Shown here in pieces: positions 1 through 9,640 of a DNA stretch of 64,000 nucleotides (position 1 is its first letter; every line of letters starts with the position of its first letter). The position numbers were made by a program, and so were the translations under genes. Source of the DNA: Flavobacterium sp. BFFFF2 (GTDB lineage: Bacteria > Bacteroidota > Bacteroidia > Flavobacteriales > Flavobacteriaceae); the NCBI GenBank assembly GCA_002256385.1, contig NKJD01000012.1, positions 1 through 64,000 of the forward strand. The letters run 5' to 3'. The notes under the pieces were generated by a model. The model saw only the letters and a program-made list of their open reading frames with translations, was not told where the DNA came from and ran no database searches.

Positions 1-2
1 GG

Positions 3-302
3 GTACAGTACTTCAAATTGGCAGATATGGGAAAGCTACTGGCAAAAATTGACGAATGGTATCGCAGAAGATTGCGAATGGTTATTTGGAAACAATGGAA
101 ACGGATCAAAACCAAACATCAAAATCTAATGAAACTAGGCATCAAGAAATCCAAAGCGTTAGCATGGGCAAATACAAGGAAAGGCTATTGGCACACCGCA
201 AATAGTCCAATACTTAGTACAACCCTGACTAACGAACGCTTAAAACTCGCTGGGTATCTATTCTTGTCTGATTACTACCAAAAAGTTAGAATCAAAACTT
301 AA
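3..302 (+). CDS. Group II intron reverse transcriptase/maturase, C-terminal fragment
   Basis: The reading frame is open to the left edge, so this is the 3' end of a longer gene and the first in-window TTG is not a start. About 99 residues remain. They carry the maturase-specific (X) region and downstream tail of group II intron-encoded proteins: the arginine-rich stretch DEWYRRRLRMVIWKQWK, then KLGI..KALAWANTRKGYWHTANSPIL and a closing LAGYLFLSDYYQKV. In this family the region binds intron RNA and promotes splicing, while the upstream reverse transcriptase (outside the window) supports retrohoming. The stop codon is followed within a few bases by intron domain V, the normal arrangement for an ORF looped out of domain IV. 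Identification of the family is confident; activity cannot be judged without the missing part. Confidence 0.93.
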   Translation, partial: VQYFKLADMGKLLAKIDEWYRRRLRMVIWKQWKRIKTKHQNLMKLGIKKSKALAWANTRKGYWHTANSPILSTTLTNERLKLAGYLFLSDYYQKVRIKT

Positions 303-303
303 A

Positions 304-381
304 GAACCGCCCTGTACCGAACGGTACGCAGGGTGGTGTGAGAGGACAGATAGGGAAATAATCCCTATCTTCCTACTCGAT
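304..381 (+). ncRNA. Group II intron RNA 3' end: domains V and VI and 3' splice site
   Basis: Two hairpins follow the maturase stop codon. Domain V (306-337) has a 9-bp lower stem (ACCGCCCTG with CAGGGTGGT), a two-base CG bulge at 327-328, a 4-bp upper stem (TACC/GGTA) and a GAAC loop. Domain VI has an 8-bp apical stem (349-356 with 362-369), then AGGA/TCCT (343-346 with 371-374) and GAG/CTC (340-342 with 376-378), leaving A375 as a single bulge. A375 is the expected branch-point adenosine. The likely intron end is T381 (..CTCGAT), which puts the branch at -7 and gives the usual AY ending. The pairings were read by eye; the 5' part of the intron is outside the window. Confidence 0.9.
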
Positions 382-571
382 AATATATCTCTTGTAAATG
401 GACTCGTTCATAAAATGTTAGATTAGGTTCAATGATTAGAACATTCATTTTCTATATGAGTTTTTTAGCATTCGTTCGATGTTTTTAAATAGTACAATTT
501 ATTGTTTTTTGTTGTTGTTTTCTTTGCTAAAAAACTGTAAAATTGCACTTACAACTTTAACATTATTTTTT

Positions 572-2231
572 ATGAAAAAAGTATTCTTAATACTTGGGAT
601 TTTGGTTTTTGGACTTACTTCACAGGCTCAAACAAAATTAGAAGATCTTTCGTTTGTTTACGGCGAAGACATTACTGATGAAAGCGGGAAAATCGTTGAA
701 ATGATTGGTGAAGCAAATGGTAAAATTTATGCTTTGAATTTGAAAGGCAAAGATGAGTATTCATTAAAGATTTTCGATGCTGTTAAAATGAAACTCCTTT
801 CAACTAGTCTAATCACGATGCCTGAGGTGGATGATCGAGAACTTGAATTCGAAAGAGTGGTGATGTTAGATGGTAAAATTTACATTTTAGGGAGTGCCTA
901 TTACCGCCGCGCCAAAACCTTTTCATTAGTGGGGATTCCAATTAGTGACAAAGGTGTTCCAGCAAAAGATTTAATCAAATTATTTGACACCCAAGTCGAG
1001 AATAAATCAAATAGAGGTGATTTTTACTTTAAGGAATCACCTGATGAGAAAGCCATTGGCATCATGCAAGCATCCATGTTTGAAAAAGAAGACATGATGC
1101 AATATGAGGTTAAATTATTTGACAGCAGTTTAAAAACAATTTTTTCAACATCTGAAAAAGTAGTGGTTGATGAAGATAATAAAAAAGATTATGAGTTCAG
1201 TATTTCTGATTTTGACATTAATATGAGTCGTGATGTTTCTATTGTTATAAATGAAGGATGGAGGGACCGCAAGAAAAAAGAAAAAATTTGAAGTACGCAT
1301 TTTCAAATCGGCAAATAGTTACAAAAAAGAAGTGGTGAATATTGATGTGACTGGAAAAGAGATCATCAACTGTCGATTATTTGCCAACAACCACAATATG
1401 TTACAAGCTGTTGGTTTTTACTCGAGTGTACGCGATAATGGCAAAGCGAACAAAGAATTAAAAGGATTGTATGTAGCTACCATCGATCTTAAAACGAATA
1501 CGGTGCTAACCACCAAGTTTAATGAATTTGATTATGCCACAAAAGTTAAATTATTGGGTGAACGTCGCGCTAATAAAGGTAAGGATTTAAAGCCACTTTA
1601 CACTATTCACAGTATTATCGAACGCGCTGATGGTGGTTTGGTTGTGATGTCTGAGTTTTCAACACTTTATATTGGTAAGAAACAAGGAATTGGTCCGTTA
1701 GGTTTTCAGCCGATGACCTATACAAGAAATGAAATTATAGTTAATGCAATGTCGGCAGATGGTACTTTGGAATGGAGTGGCGTGGTACCCAAAGAGCAAG
1801 TTGTAACTGTTACAGGCTTATCTCTCAATTTTGGTGCTTTTGCTGGCGGCGGCGCTGGTGGGGGTAGTTTCTCGGTAGGTGTTTCTACGTCTATTTCATT
1901 AGGTGTTTTAGGGAAAGGCCCCGAATTCATAAGTGCAATTCCTATTTTTCATAAAGAAAAGTTATATGTATTGTTCAATGACCATGTGAAAAATGTTGGT
2001 ATTACAAATATTGAAGACATCCGAACAATGAGTAATCCGAACAAAGCAGTACCTACACTTTTTGTTTTTGATCAAAAAGGGAATATGGTTCGCAAAGACC
2101 TTGAAGTAGCGGCTAAGGAAGAACTCTCCATACGTACCGCAGTTTTTTACCGTAAAAATTCAAATGAATTCATCATCTATTCGTCAAGACGTTCTGTAGA
2201 TAAAATTGGCAGGATGTTTATTAATGACTAA
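572..2231 (+). pseudogene. Secreted hypothetical protein, split by a +1 frameshift
   Basis: The first frame starts at the ATG at 572 with a clear signal peptide (MKKVFLILGILVFGLTSQAQ); an upstream in-frame codon at 479 would precede this signal and is unlikely. It runs into a stop at 1289-1291 just after an A-rich stretch (1269-1286). The next frame continues the same kind of sequence to 2231. Removing one A from the run at about 1281-1286 joins the two frames into about 552 residues reading ..DRKKKEKFEVRIFKS... The C-terminal half has a glycine-rich segment (FAGGGAGGGSF). I recognise no domain; alternating DGKIYILG/GLYVATI-like strands suggest a beta-rich extracellular protein. It could be a true pseudogene, a phase-variable gene or a homopolymer sequencing error. 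Confidence 0.65.
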
Positions 2232-2250
2232 ACATTTGTAGCATTTAACT

Positions 2251-2287
2251 AAAAAGACCTTATCTGATTTGATAAGGTCTTTTTTTG
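2251..2287 (+). terminator. Rho-independent terminator of the frameshifted gene
   Basis: The stem AAGACCTTATC/GATAAGGTCTT with a short loop is followed by a run of Ts, 20 bases after the stop codon at 2231. A flanking A-run lets it work in both directions. Confidence 0.85.
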
Positions 2288-2327
2288 TAAACAGAAATCT
2301 AAAGCAGCAAAACTGAATAGTGTTTAA

Positions 2328-2352
2328 TCAAAAAGACAGCCCTAAAGCTGTC
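2328..2352 (-). terminator. Rho-independent terminator downstream of trxA
   Basis: Read on the minus strand, GACAGC-TTTAGG-GCTGTC is followed by TTTTTGAT. It lies about 43 bases beyond the trxA stop and converges with the plus-strand terminator at 2251-2287. Confidence 0.75.
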
Positions 2353-2394
2353 TCATTTTACCATTTGATGGGCAATAACCCAAACAAAATACGT

Positions 2395-2712
2395 TTACAA
2401 AAGCACGTCGATGGCGTCTGTATATGATTTTTTTGGCGCAACACCTACCTGACGGCCTACTACTTCGCCTTTGTGAAATACCAAAACGGTTGGTATGTTA
2501 CGCACGCCATATTTAGCAGCAAATTCCTGGTTGGTATCTACGTCTACTTTGCCGATTACTGCGCGTCCTTCATATTCTGTGTGGATCTCGTCAATAACGG
2601 GTCCTACCATGCGGCAGGGTCCGCACCAAGTTGCCCAAAAATCAACCACAACAGGTTTGTCTGATTGTAATACAACCTCATCAAAGGTTGCATCGGTTAT
2701 AACTAATGCCAT
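2395..2712 (-). CDS. trxA: Thioredoxin
   Basis: A small cytoplasmic dithiol-disulfide oxidoreductase that supplies reducing equivalents to target proteins. The 105 residues match the usual thioredoxin length. The active site WCGPC sits at about residues 29-33 within DFWATWCGPCRM, and the cis-proline motif NIPT is near residue 73. The predicted start ATALVITD-type leader (MALVITDATF) has no signal peptide, which argues for the cytoplasmic form. It lies 98 bases downstream of dnaE on the same strand, with its own -7 candidate at 2735-2742 and a terminator at 2328-2352, so it is probably transcribed on its own. Confidence 0.96.
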   Translation of the reverse strand: MALVITDATFDEVVLQSDKPVVVDFWATWCGPCRMVGPVIDEIHTEYEGRAVIGKVDVDTNQEFAAKYGVRNIPTVLVFHKGEVVGRQVGVAPKKSYTDAIDVLL

Positions 2713-2734
2713 AATTTTTCAAAATTTGTTGTTG

Positions 2735-2742
2735 CAAAGGTA
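2735..2742 (-). promoter_or_regulatory. Candidate -7 element for trxA
   Basis: Minus-strand TACCTTTG fits the Bacteroidota consensus TAnnTTTG and lies 23 bases upstream of the trxA ATG. No clear -33 TTTG is visible, so the call rests on the -7 match and position. Confidence 0.5.
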
Positions 2743-2810
2743 TTAAAATTGACGGCCGTTTTTATTAATTAGCATCACTTAATACAATCATTCAATTGGC
2801 AGAATTGATG

Positions 2811-5800
2811 TTAGTTTATTTTGAAACTCCACTGATCCATTTCTAATTGATGCAGCAATTCACGGCTCACCGTGATGCGCATTCTTCTACAAGACAAAGC
2901 CAATCTGGTAATGACCTGAACCTCTTCAACTACTTCCATAAAGTCGGGAAGTTCATCAGTCAATTGTTCTGATTCTTCTGTTTGAACAGCCAATGCAGCT
3001 TTAGGTGTTTGCACTTTTTTATTTACTTCCAATAATTCAAAATGAATAGGAATGTCGCCTGAATGTTGCTTTAATAGGTCATGGAGGGTCGTAATGCGGT
3101 CAACTACCAATTCTTTGATGTCAATAAAAAAGGTGAGTTTTTTGGTTAAAACGGGCATAATGTCTTGAAGCAGTTTGATTTCTTGAAATTGAATCCGCGG
3201 TTCCGACTTTTTGCCTGTTTCCCGGTTTACCCAGCCGTCACGCACCAAGACCTTCACAAAAACAAAGTGATTTTGGACCAAAAAATGGCGAAATTTGAGG
3301 TAGTCTTCGTCAAAAATTCGAAACTCATGGCTGTCTTCATAGCCTTCTAATACAAAGGTGGCCCAGTCTTTGCCGTTGCGCGCTGTTTTATATTGAACCT
3401 GTGTGACGATGCCAGCAAAACTCACATTTTTTCCAACCAAAGTTTCTAATTGACTCAATTGGTCCAGTTTGACATTGCAAAACGATTTTAACTCGTATTT
3501 ATAATCATCAAGTGGGTGACCTGAAATATAAATGCCGACCACTTCTTTTTCTTGGGCCAATTTGTGCATGGTCGTCCATTCGTCACAAGATGGAATTTGA
3601 GGTTCGGGAATCTGAATGTCACTTGACTCACCAAAAAGGCTCACCTGCGAGGAGTTTTCATTTTCCTGAAATTTAGCGCCAAATCGCATCGCTTTTTCTA
3701 GAAACAATATCTCATCACCTTCTTTATGAAAATACTGCGCCCGGTGTATAGTGCTAAAGCAATCAAATCCGCCCGCCAAGGCCAGATTTTCAATGGCTTT
3801 TTTGTTGGCTGCCCGCAAATCGATGCGTTTGGCCAAGTCGAAGATAGAAGTATATGGTTTCTTTTTCCGATTTTCAACGATGGTTTCCACGGCGTTTGAT
3901 CCCACACCTTTAACGGCCCCGATGCCAAATCGAATGGCGTAATGTTCGTTTACCGTAAATTTATAAAAGCTTTCATTCACGTCGGGTCCAAGCACTTGCA
4001 AGCCCATGCGGCGGCATTCTTCCATGAAAAATGACACCTGTTTAATGTCATTCATGTTGTTTGACAACACGGCTGCCATGTATTCGGCTGGGTAATGTGC
4101 TTTTAAATAAGCCGTTTGATACGCAATCCAAGCATAGCAAGTGGAATGCGATTTGTTAAAGGCATACTGCGCAAAGGCTTCCCAGTCGCGCCAAATTTTC
4201 TCAAGTTTGTCTTCAGCATGTCCGTTGTCGACTGCTTGCGTAATAAATTTGGACTTCATTTTGTCCAACACATCTTTTTGCTTTTTACCCATCGCTTTTC
4301 GCAAGACATCGGCATCACCTTTAGAGAAGCTGGCTAATTTTTGCGAAAGCAACATCACCTGTTCTTGATACACCGTAATTCCATAGGTTTCACTGAGGTA
4401 TTCTTCATTGGCTTCAAGGTCAAATTCAATGGGTTCTTCGCCGTTTTTACGTCGAATAAAAGCCGGAATATATTCCAACGGACCTGGTCGATACAAGGCA
4501 TTCATGGCAATCAGATCGCCAAATACGGTTGGTTTTAATTCTTTTAGGTATTTCTGCATACCTGCCGACTCGTATTGAAAAATCCCTACCGTTTCACCTC
4601 TTTGAAAGAGCTCATACGTTTTGACATCATCAATCGGAAAAGCATCTGGATCTAGTTCAATACCAGTTCGGTATTTCACCAATTTCACTGTGTCCTTAAT
4701 CAGGGTCAGGGTTTTTAAACCCAAGAAGTCCATTTTTAACAAGCCAGCGCTTTCCACCACGGCATTGTCAAACTGGGTTACATATAAATCAGAATCTTTG
4801 GCAGTGGCAACAGGAACAAAATTGGTAATGTCGTCGGGCGTAATAATCACGCCACAGGCATGAATTCCGGTGTTGCGCAGGTTTCCCTCCAGCATTTTGG
4901 CTTGCTGAATGGTTTCACTCACCAAGTCGTTGCCTTCGGCCATGGCTTTGAGCGCTTTGGCTTTGTCTAAATCTTCCGCACGCAATTCGGCTTTCAATTT
5001 GTCGGGCGCCATCGTCAAGATTTTTTCCAAGGTCATATTATTCGGAATGAGCTTGGCTATCCGGTCGGCATCGGCCAATGACAGATCTAGCACACGCGCC
5101 GTATCACGAATAGACGATTTGGCGGCCATGGTGCCATAAGTAATGATTTGCGCAACCTGTTTGGATCCGTATTTATTAATTACATAATCCATCACACGGC
5201 CTCGGCCTTCGTCGTCAAAATCAATATCGATATCGGGCATGGACACCCGGTCCGGGTTTAGGAACCGCTCAAAAAGCAAGTCGTATTTGATGGGGTCAAT
5301 ATTAGTAATGCCCAAGCAATAAGCAACAGCCGATCCGGCAGCCGATCCCCGTCCTGGACCTACTGATACTCCCATTTCACGGGCAGCGGCAATAAAGTCT
5401 TGCACAATGAGGAAGTAGCCTGGATACCCTGTCTTTTCAATGGTTTTGAGTTCAAAATCGAGGCGATCTTGAATTTCGGGAGTTAGTTCGCCATAGCGTT
5501 TGGCTGCACCCAAAAAGGAAAGGTGTTTGAGGTAATTATTTTCACCTCGTTTACCTTGATCGGACTCATCTTCTGCCACTTGAAATTCATCGGGGATGTC
5601 AAATTTCGGCAATAACACATCGCGGCTTAAGTTGTAAATTTCAATTTTATCGACAATTTCTTGGGTATGCAATAAGGCTTCGGGCCAATCGTGAAACAAT
5701 TGTTTCATTTCGTCCGTCGACTTAAAATAGAATTCCTGATTGGGCAATCCGTAGCGGTAGCCTCGTCCACGACCAATGGGCGTAGACACCTTCTCACCAT

Positions 5801-7292
5801 CGCGCACACAAAGCAAAATGTCGTGGGCTTGGGCGTCGTTTTGGTTTAAATAAAACACATTATTGGAAGCTACTAATTTCACCTCGTGTTTTGCACCCAT
5901 GCGTCTGAGTACCTCGTTCACGTGGTTTTCATCATCTTGCTGGTGGCGGATGACTTCCAAGTAAAAATCGGCACCAAATGTCTCTTTCCACCAAAGCAAT
6001 GCTTCTTCTGCTTGGTTTTCGCCAACATTCAAAATTTTGCTTGAAATTTCACCATTCAAAGCCCCCGACAGCACAATGAGGTCTTCTTTATATTGTAAAA
6101 TGCTTTCGCGGTCAATGCGGGGCACGTAATAAAATCCTTCGGTGTAGGCGATGGACGAAAGCTTTGCCAAATGGTGGTAGCCTCTTTTGTTTTTGGCCAA
6201 AAAAACCACCTGATAGCCATTGTCTTTGCGGGTTTTATCGAGTCGGTTTTCGCAGACATAAAACTCACAACCTACAATGGGTTTTATGCGGGAATCAAGC
6301 ACTTCTTCGCCCGTTTCATCAGCCTGACTTAATTGTTGTTCCACCTTTTTGTTGTGGCCCAATATATCTCGTACAAACTGAAAAGCGCCCATCAAGTTGG
6401 CATGATCGGTAAGGGCAACGGCTGGCATGTTTTGTTTAATGGTGCCTTTAACCAAGTCGCCGATGTTCATGGTTGATTGCAGCACCGAAAATTGGGTGTG
6501 ATTATGTAAATGCGTAAACCGAAAATCAGACCAATCGGTATTGTTGTCAGTTGGAACAATGGGGGCGGACTGCGCTGGTTGCGCCCTTTTTTGTTTTAAT
6601 GCTTCTGATGCTTGTTTTAAGTTGATATGTTGCAGTCCCACCGCTTTAAAAGGAACAGGATGGCGGCCAATAAAGGCGTCAAGATAGTCTGAATCTGCGG
6701 CTAATTCTTCTTGGTTAAATAGGCGCCTTCGCAAGAGTTCGAAAAAACAGCGCGCGGTCGCTTCTACGTCGGCAGTGGCATTGTGCGCTTCGGCAAATGG
6801 TACTTGAAACAAAAAGTCATGTAATTCGGTGAGGGTGGGCAATTTGAATTTTCCGCCTTTTCCGCCCGGCAATTTTAATAATTGAGCTGTCGTTTCAGTA
6901 CAGGTATCTAAAACGGGCATGTCACTCAAGGGTGCATGCATTCCCAATCGTACCAATTCGCAACCCAAAATATTGACATCAAATCCGATGTTTTGCCCAA
7001 CAATAAACTTCGATTTTGCCAATGACTGCACAAACAAGTCCATTGCTTCTTGCAAGGAAACTCCTTGCTCCATGGCCAATTCAGTTGAAATGCCGTGAAT
7101 TCGTTCGGCATCAAATGGAATATTATACCCGTCAGGACGAATCAGAAAATCATGGTGCTCCAACAAAACGCCCCACTCATCATGCAATTGCCAAGCAAGT
7201 TGCACGCATCTGGGCCAGTTGTTGGTGTCGGTGATGGGCGCTGACCAATTTTTTGGAAGGCCAGTTGTTTCTGTGTCAAAAATGAGGTACAT
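2811..7292 (-). CDS. dnaE: DNA polymerase III alpha subunit with N-terminal proofreading exonuclease
   Basis: Replicative polymerase catalytic subunit of 1493 residues, longer than the roughly 1160 of the enterobacterial type. Residues 1-190 form a DEDDh exonuclease domain: D6 and E8 in IFDTETTG, D105 in NIGFD, H170 and D175 in EAHNATAD, so the full catalytic set is present. A PHP domain begins near residue 260 (HLHNHTQFS). The polymerase core includes GPGRGSAAGSAVAYCLG and the catalytic PDIDIDF at about 686-692, with MDFLGLKTL further on. A helix-hairpin-helix/OB-fold region follows (SFAGIVTQVQY). The fusion puts proofreading on the polymerase chain, where other bacteria use a separate epsilon subunit. 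The first ATG at 7292 begins directly in the exonuclease motif. Confidence 0.97.
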   Translation of the reverse strand: MYLIFDTETTGLPKNWSAPITDTNNWPRCVQLAWQLHDEWGVLLEHHDFLIRPDGYNIPFDAERIHGISTELAMEQGVSLQEAMDLFVQSLAKSKFIVGQNIGFDVNILGCELVRLGMHAPLSDMPVLDTCTETTAQLLKLPGGKGGKFKLPTLTELHDFLFQVPFAEAHNATADVEATARCFFELLRRRLFNQEELAADSDYLDAFIGRHPVPFKAVGLQHINLKQASEALKQKRAQPAQSAPIVPTDNNTDWSDFRFTHLHNHTQFSVLQSTMNIGDLVKGTIKQNMPAVALTDHANLMGAFQFVRDILGHNKKVEQQLSQADETGEEVLDSRIKPIVGCEFYVCENRLDKTRKDNGYQVVFLAKNKRGYHHLAKLSSIAYTEGFYYVPRIDRESILQYKEDLIVLSGALNGEISSKILNVGENQAEEALLWWKETFGADFYLEVIRHQQDDENHVNEVLRRMGAKHEVKLVASNNVFYLNQNDAQAHDILLCVRDGEKVSTPIGRGRGYRYGLPNQEFYFKSTDEMKQLFHDWPEALLHTQEIVDKIEIYNLSRDVLLPKFDIPDEFQVAEDESDQGKRGENNYLKHLSFLGAAKRYGELTPEIQDRLDFELKTIEKTGYPGYFLIVQDFIAAAREMGVSVGPGRGSAAGSAVAYCLGITNIDPIKYDLLFERFLNPDRVSMPDIDIDFDDEGRGRVMDYVINKYGSKQVAQIITYGTMAAKSSIRDTARVLDLSLADADRIAKLIPNNMTLEKILTMAPDKLKAELRAEDLDKAKALKAMAEGNDLVSETIQQAKMLEGNLRNTGIHACGVIITPDDITNFVPVATAKDSDLYVTQFDNAVVESAGLLKMDFLGLKTLTLIKDTVKLVKYRTGIELDPDAFPIDDVKTYELFQRGETVGIFQYESAGMQKYLKELKPTVFGDLIAMNALYRPGPLEYIPAFIRRKNGEEPIEFDLEANEEYLSETYGITVYQEQVMLLSQKLASFSKGDADVLRKAMGKKQKDVLDKMKSKFITQAVDNGHAEDKLEKIWRDWEAFAQYAFNKSHSTCYAWIAYQTAYLKAHYPAEYMAAVLSNNMNDIKQVSFFMEECRRMGLQVLGPDVNESFYKFTVNEHYAIRFGIGAVKGVGSNAVETIVENRKKKPYTSIFDLAKRIDLRAANKKAIENLALAGGFDCFSTIHRAQYFHKEGDEILFLEKAMRFGAKFQENENSSQVSLFGESSDIQIPEPQIPSCDEWTTMHKLAQEKEVVGIYISGHPLDDYKYELKSFCNVKLDQLSQLETLVGKNVSFAGIVTQVQYKTARNGKDWATFVLEGYEDSHEFRIFDEDYLKFRHFLVQNHFVFVKVLVRDGWVNRETGKKSEPRIQFQEIKLLQDIMPVLTKKLTFFIDIKELVVDRITTLHDLLKQHSGDIPIHFELLEVNKKVQTPKAALAVQTEESEQLTDELPDFMEVVEEVQVITRLALSCRRMRITVSRELLHQLEMDQWSFKIN

Positions 7293-7342
7293 AAATGATT
7301 ATGAGCGCGTTATAAAATAGCAAGCAGGAAAGTCTTGTTTTC

Positions 7343-7350
7343 CAAAGATA
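7343..7350 (-). promoter_or_regulatory. Candidate -7 element for dnaE
   Basis: Minus-strand TATCTTTG matches TAnnTTTG and lies 51 bases upstream of the dnaE start, inside the short gap to the metal receptor gene. Confidence 0.45.
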
Positions 7351-7397
7351 TTAAATCTCTCATTTTTTCACCCATAAACTTATTCACAGTTTTCCGT

Positions 7398-9638
7398 TTA
7401 GTCAATATGCATGCGACAACCAATAAAAACACGCGCTCCTTGGTTAGGCGCATAAGCATAGGTTGGATCAAAACTCAACCCATACGGATTGTTGGGGGCT
7501 GCCATAATTTGTCCTTGGGCATTCCATTGCACTTGTTGGTCAAATGGGTCATTTGATCGGGCAATTAAAAAAGGGTTTTCTTTGGCCGGCGTCCAATTTA
7601 ATAGGTTTTTGATTCCGCCATATATTTCCCAGTTTTCGTAGGGGCGGTAAGTCATTTGTATGTTTTGTATGGAATAGGGCAACGATTCGGATCGGCGCGG
7701 ATCTGTGGCACTCAACAGCGGCAAACGCATCGGACCAACCAAACTGCCATTGTAGTCTATGGTCCAATTGCCCTTTTGATTGGTGTAGGTCAAGTTCCAG
7801 GTCCCGTTGTATTTTTCGCTAAATAAAGGCCTTTTGCGTTCATTGTTTTGTTGCATGGTGGCATCGTAAAATGAGATGCTTACCGTTGCTTTTAACCCCC
7901 AAGTACTGATCCAATCAAGCTGTGAGCTGCAACCTTGTATTTGATTGTATCCATTGGCATTCGAATAGATAATTAAATTCGGATTGCTGTCATAATCGGC
8001 CTGAATGCGGTGGGTAAAATAGGTATACCAAAGCGCATTTTCCCAAACAAATAACCCAATGGAAGTTTGCTTTTTAAGCAAATAATTTAAATGGGTGTTG
8101 TACGAGGTCTCGGGTTTTAATGTCCCTTCAAATGTCACGGTTCTCCCGCCACTTAGTGCTTGATGGTCTTCGCTAAACACATTGACCACCCTAAAACCAG
8201 TTCCTATATTCCAACGCAACACCGATAGGGGAGAGGGCTTCCATTTTATAGCCATGCGGGGTGTGTAAATATAGCCGTGTGCCGAATGATAATCGAGGCG
8301 CATGCCCAATACCGCGCCAGTTTTCTGGTTCCAATTCCAATCATCTTGCATAAACAAACTATTAATGGTTGTTTGGGCAATGGTGCTCTGAATGGGTGCA
8401 TTATCCTTGTAATCTTGCCAGCGCATGGCAATGCCGCCCAATAATTGATGTTTGTTCCAAGTCCAATCATGCAACAGTTGGGCAAATGCAATGTGTTGTT
8501 TAGCCAAAAAACGATGCACGCCATAAGCCGCGTCTTGGTAGTGGCCAATGAGCGAACTTTGCAGGCGTGTCTTTTTCGAAAGAGGAACCATTGATAGCCA
8601 TTCCCAGCGGTTGGTATAAATACTTTCCCCATAAATTTGGTTGCCGCCTCTGTATTGTGGGGTCCAATTCATTTGACCACCCCACCGATCTTCATATAAA
8701 TAGCGGAGCATCCACGAGGCGGTTTGCTCTTTTTGGATATTGAAAGTACCTTTTTGAAAAAAACTGATTCTGTTTGTTACCGCACTGTCAGTAAATCCGT
8801 CATGGTTTACGTCTTTAGGGTTTTGCGATCGAAATACTGATAGCCCATGAAGCAGCTGAATGGACTTGCCTATTTTTGCTTTTTGACTGATATCAAGGCT
8901 GCTCTCAAACCATGAGGTAGTAAATGAATCGGCGCTATAACGGGCACTGTTTTCCGGTTTTTTGGTGATGATATTTAACAAGCCTGCAACGGCCTCGCTG
9001 CCATATAAAGTAGATGCAGCGCCTTTAACTACTTCGATGCGATCAATGATGGAAGTCGGTATTCCTGAAAGCCCATACACGGTGCCCAATGCACTCACAA
9101 TCGGCATGCCATCAATGGTCACCATGGTGTATGGCCCATCGAGGCCGTTGATGCGGATGTCACCGGTGTTACACACATTGCAATTGTTCTGCGCCCGCAA
9201 TCCGGGTACAGACCCAAGTGATTCCAGTAAATTGGACGTTGGATTTTGTTTCAAAAAGGCCTGACTGATAATTTCAACCGGAATGGCTGTTTCTAACCGC
9301 CGTACTGGTTTAAGTGTACCCGAAACGACTACTTCATCTAAATTTTCAACCTTTCTTTCTTCATAAATAGTGCTTACATCTGGCGACTGACAATCTATTT
9401 TGATCCTCTTTCTTTTTGTACCGTTGACTGTCAATTGTACCCAATATTCTTGGTTGCTTTTTATTTCAAGAAACAGTTGACTGTTGTTGTTTGTCAGATG
9501 CTGTTTGCAAGTAGGGGTGACGTGCCACGTAAATATATCTTTTACTTTGCCTACTCCCCCTACTTCGATCTGTTTGGAGCAGGTTTCTTGTGCCGAACAA
9601 TAGCAGACAATGAAGAATAGCAACCAGTTTTTTAACAT
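7398..9638 (-). CDS. TonB-dependent outer-membrane receptor, probably for a metal
   Basis: Outer-membrane beta-barrel receptor of 746 residues, energised by TonB. It starts with a signal peptide (MLKNWLLFFIVCYCSAQ). A short N-terminal region carries the TonB-box-like VENLDEVVVSG near residue 100. The plug follows with SNLLESLGSVPGLRAQNNCNVCNTG, DIRINGLDG, TIDGMPIV and IDRIEVVKGAASTLYGSEAVAGLLNIITKK. The barrel ends in the GARVFIGCRMHID C-terminus. The Cys-x-x-Cys pair CNVC in the plug is notable. There is no SusD partner, so a carbohydrate role is unlikely. It is divergent from an Nramp transporter gene with an 80-bp gap and shares its control region, which suggests manganese or iron import. 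Substrate is inference. Confidence 0.88.
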   Translation of the reverse strand: MLKNWLLFFIVCYCSAQETCSKQIEVGGVGKVKDIFTWHVTPTCKQHLTNNNSQLFLEIKSNQEYWVQLTVNGTKRKRIKIDCQSPDVSTIYEERKVENLDEVVVSGTLKPVRRLETAIPVEIISQAFLKQNPTSNLLESLGSVPGLRAQNNCNVCNTGDIRINGLDGPYTMVTIDGMPIVSALGTVYGLSGIPTSIIDRIEVVKGAASTLYGSEAVAGLLNIITKKPENSARYSADSFTTSWFESSLDISQKAKIGKSIQLLHGLSVFRSQNPKDVNHDGFTDSAVTNRISFFQKGTFNIQKEQTASWMLRYLYEDRWGGQMNWTPQYRGGNQIYGESIYTNRWEWLSMVPLSKKTRLQSSLIGHYQDAAYGVHRFLAKQHIAFAQLLHDWTWNKHQLLGGIAMRWQDYKDNAPIQSTIAQTTINSLFMQDDWNWNQKTGAVLGMRLDYHSAHGYIYTPRMAIKWKPSPLSVLRWNIGTGFRVVNVFSEDHQALSGGRTVTFEGTLKPETSYNTHLNYLLKKQTSIGLFVWENALWYTYFTHRIQADYDSNPNLIIYSNANGYNQIQGCSSQLDWISTWGLKATVSISFYDATMQQNNERKRPLFSEKYNGTWNLTYTNQKGNWTIDYNGSLVGPMRLPLLSATDPRRSESLPYSIQNIQMTYRPYENWEIYGGIKNLLNWTPAKENPFLIARSNDPFDQQVQWNAQGQIMAAPNNPYGLSFDPTYAYAPNQGARVFIGCRMHID

Positions 9639-9640
9639 AA

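Noticed and set aside
479..571. Upstream start for the frameshifted secreted gene
   Set aside because: The codons before the ATG at 572 precede a complete signal peptide and would bury it.
1262..1295. Programmed ribosomal frameshift at the A-rich run
   Set aside because: The change needed is +1, and no -1 slippery heptamer (X XXY YYZ) is in phase. A simple indel explains it better.
3165..5139. Short plus-strand open frames opposite dnaE
   Set aside because: They lie inside a strongly conserved gene on the other strand and look like nothing known.
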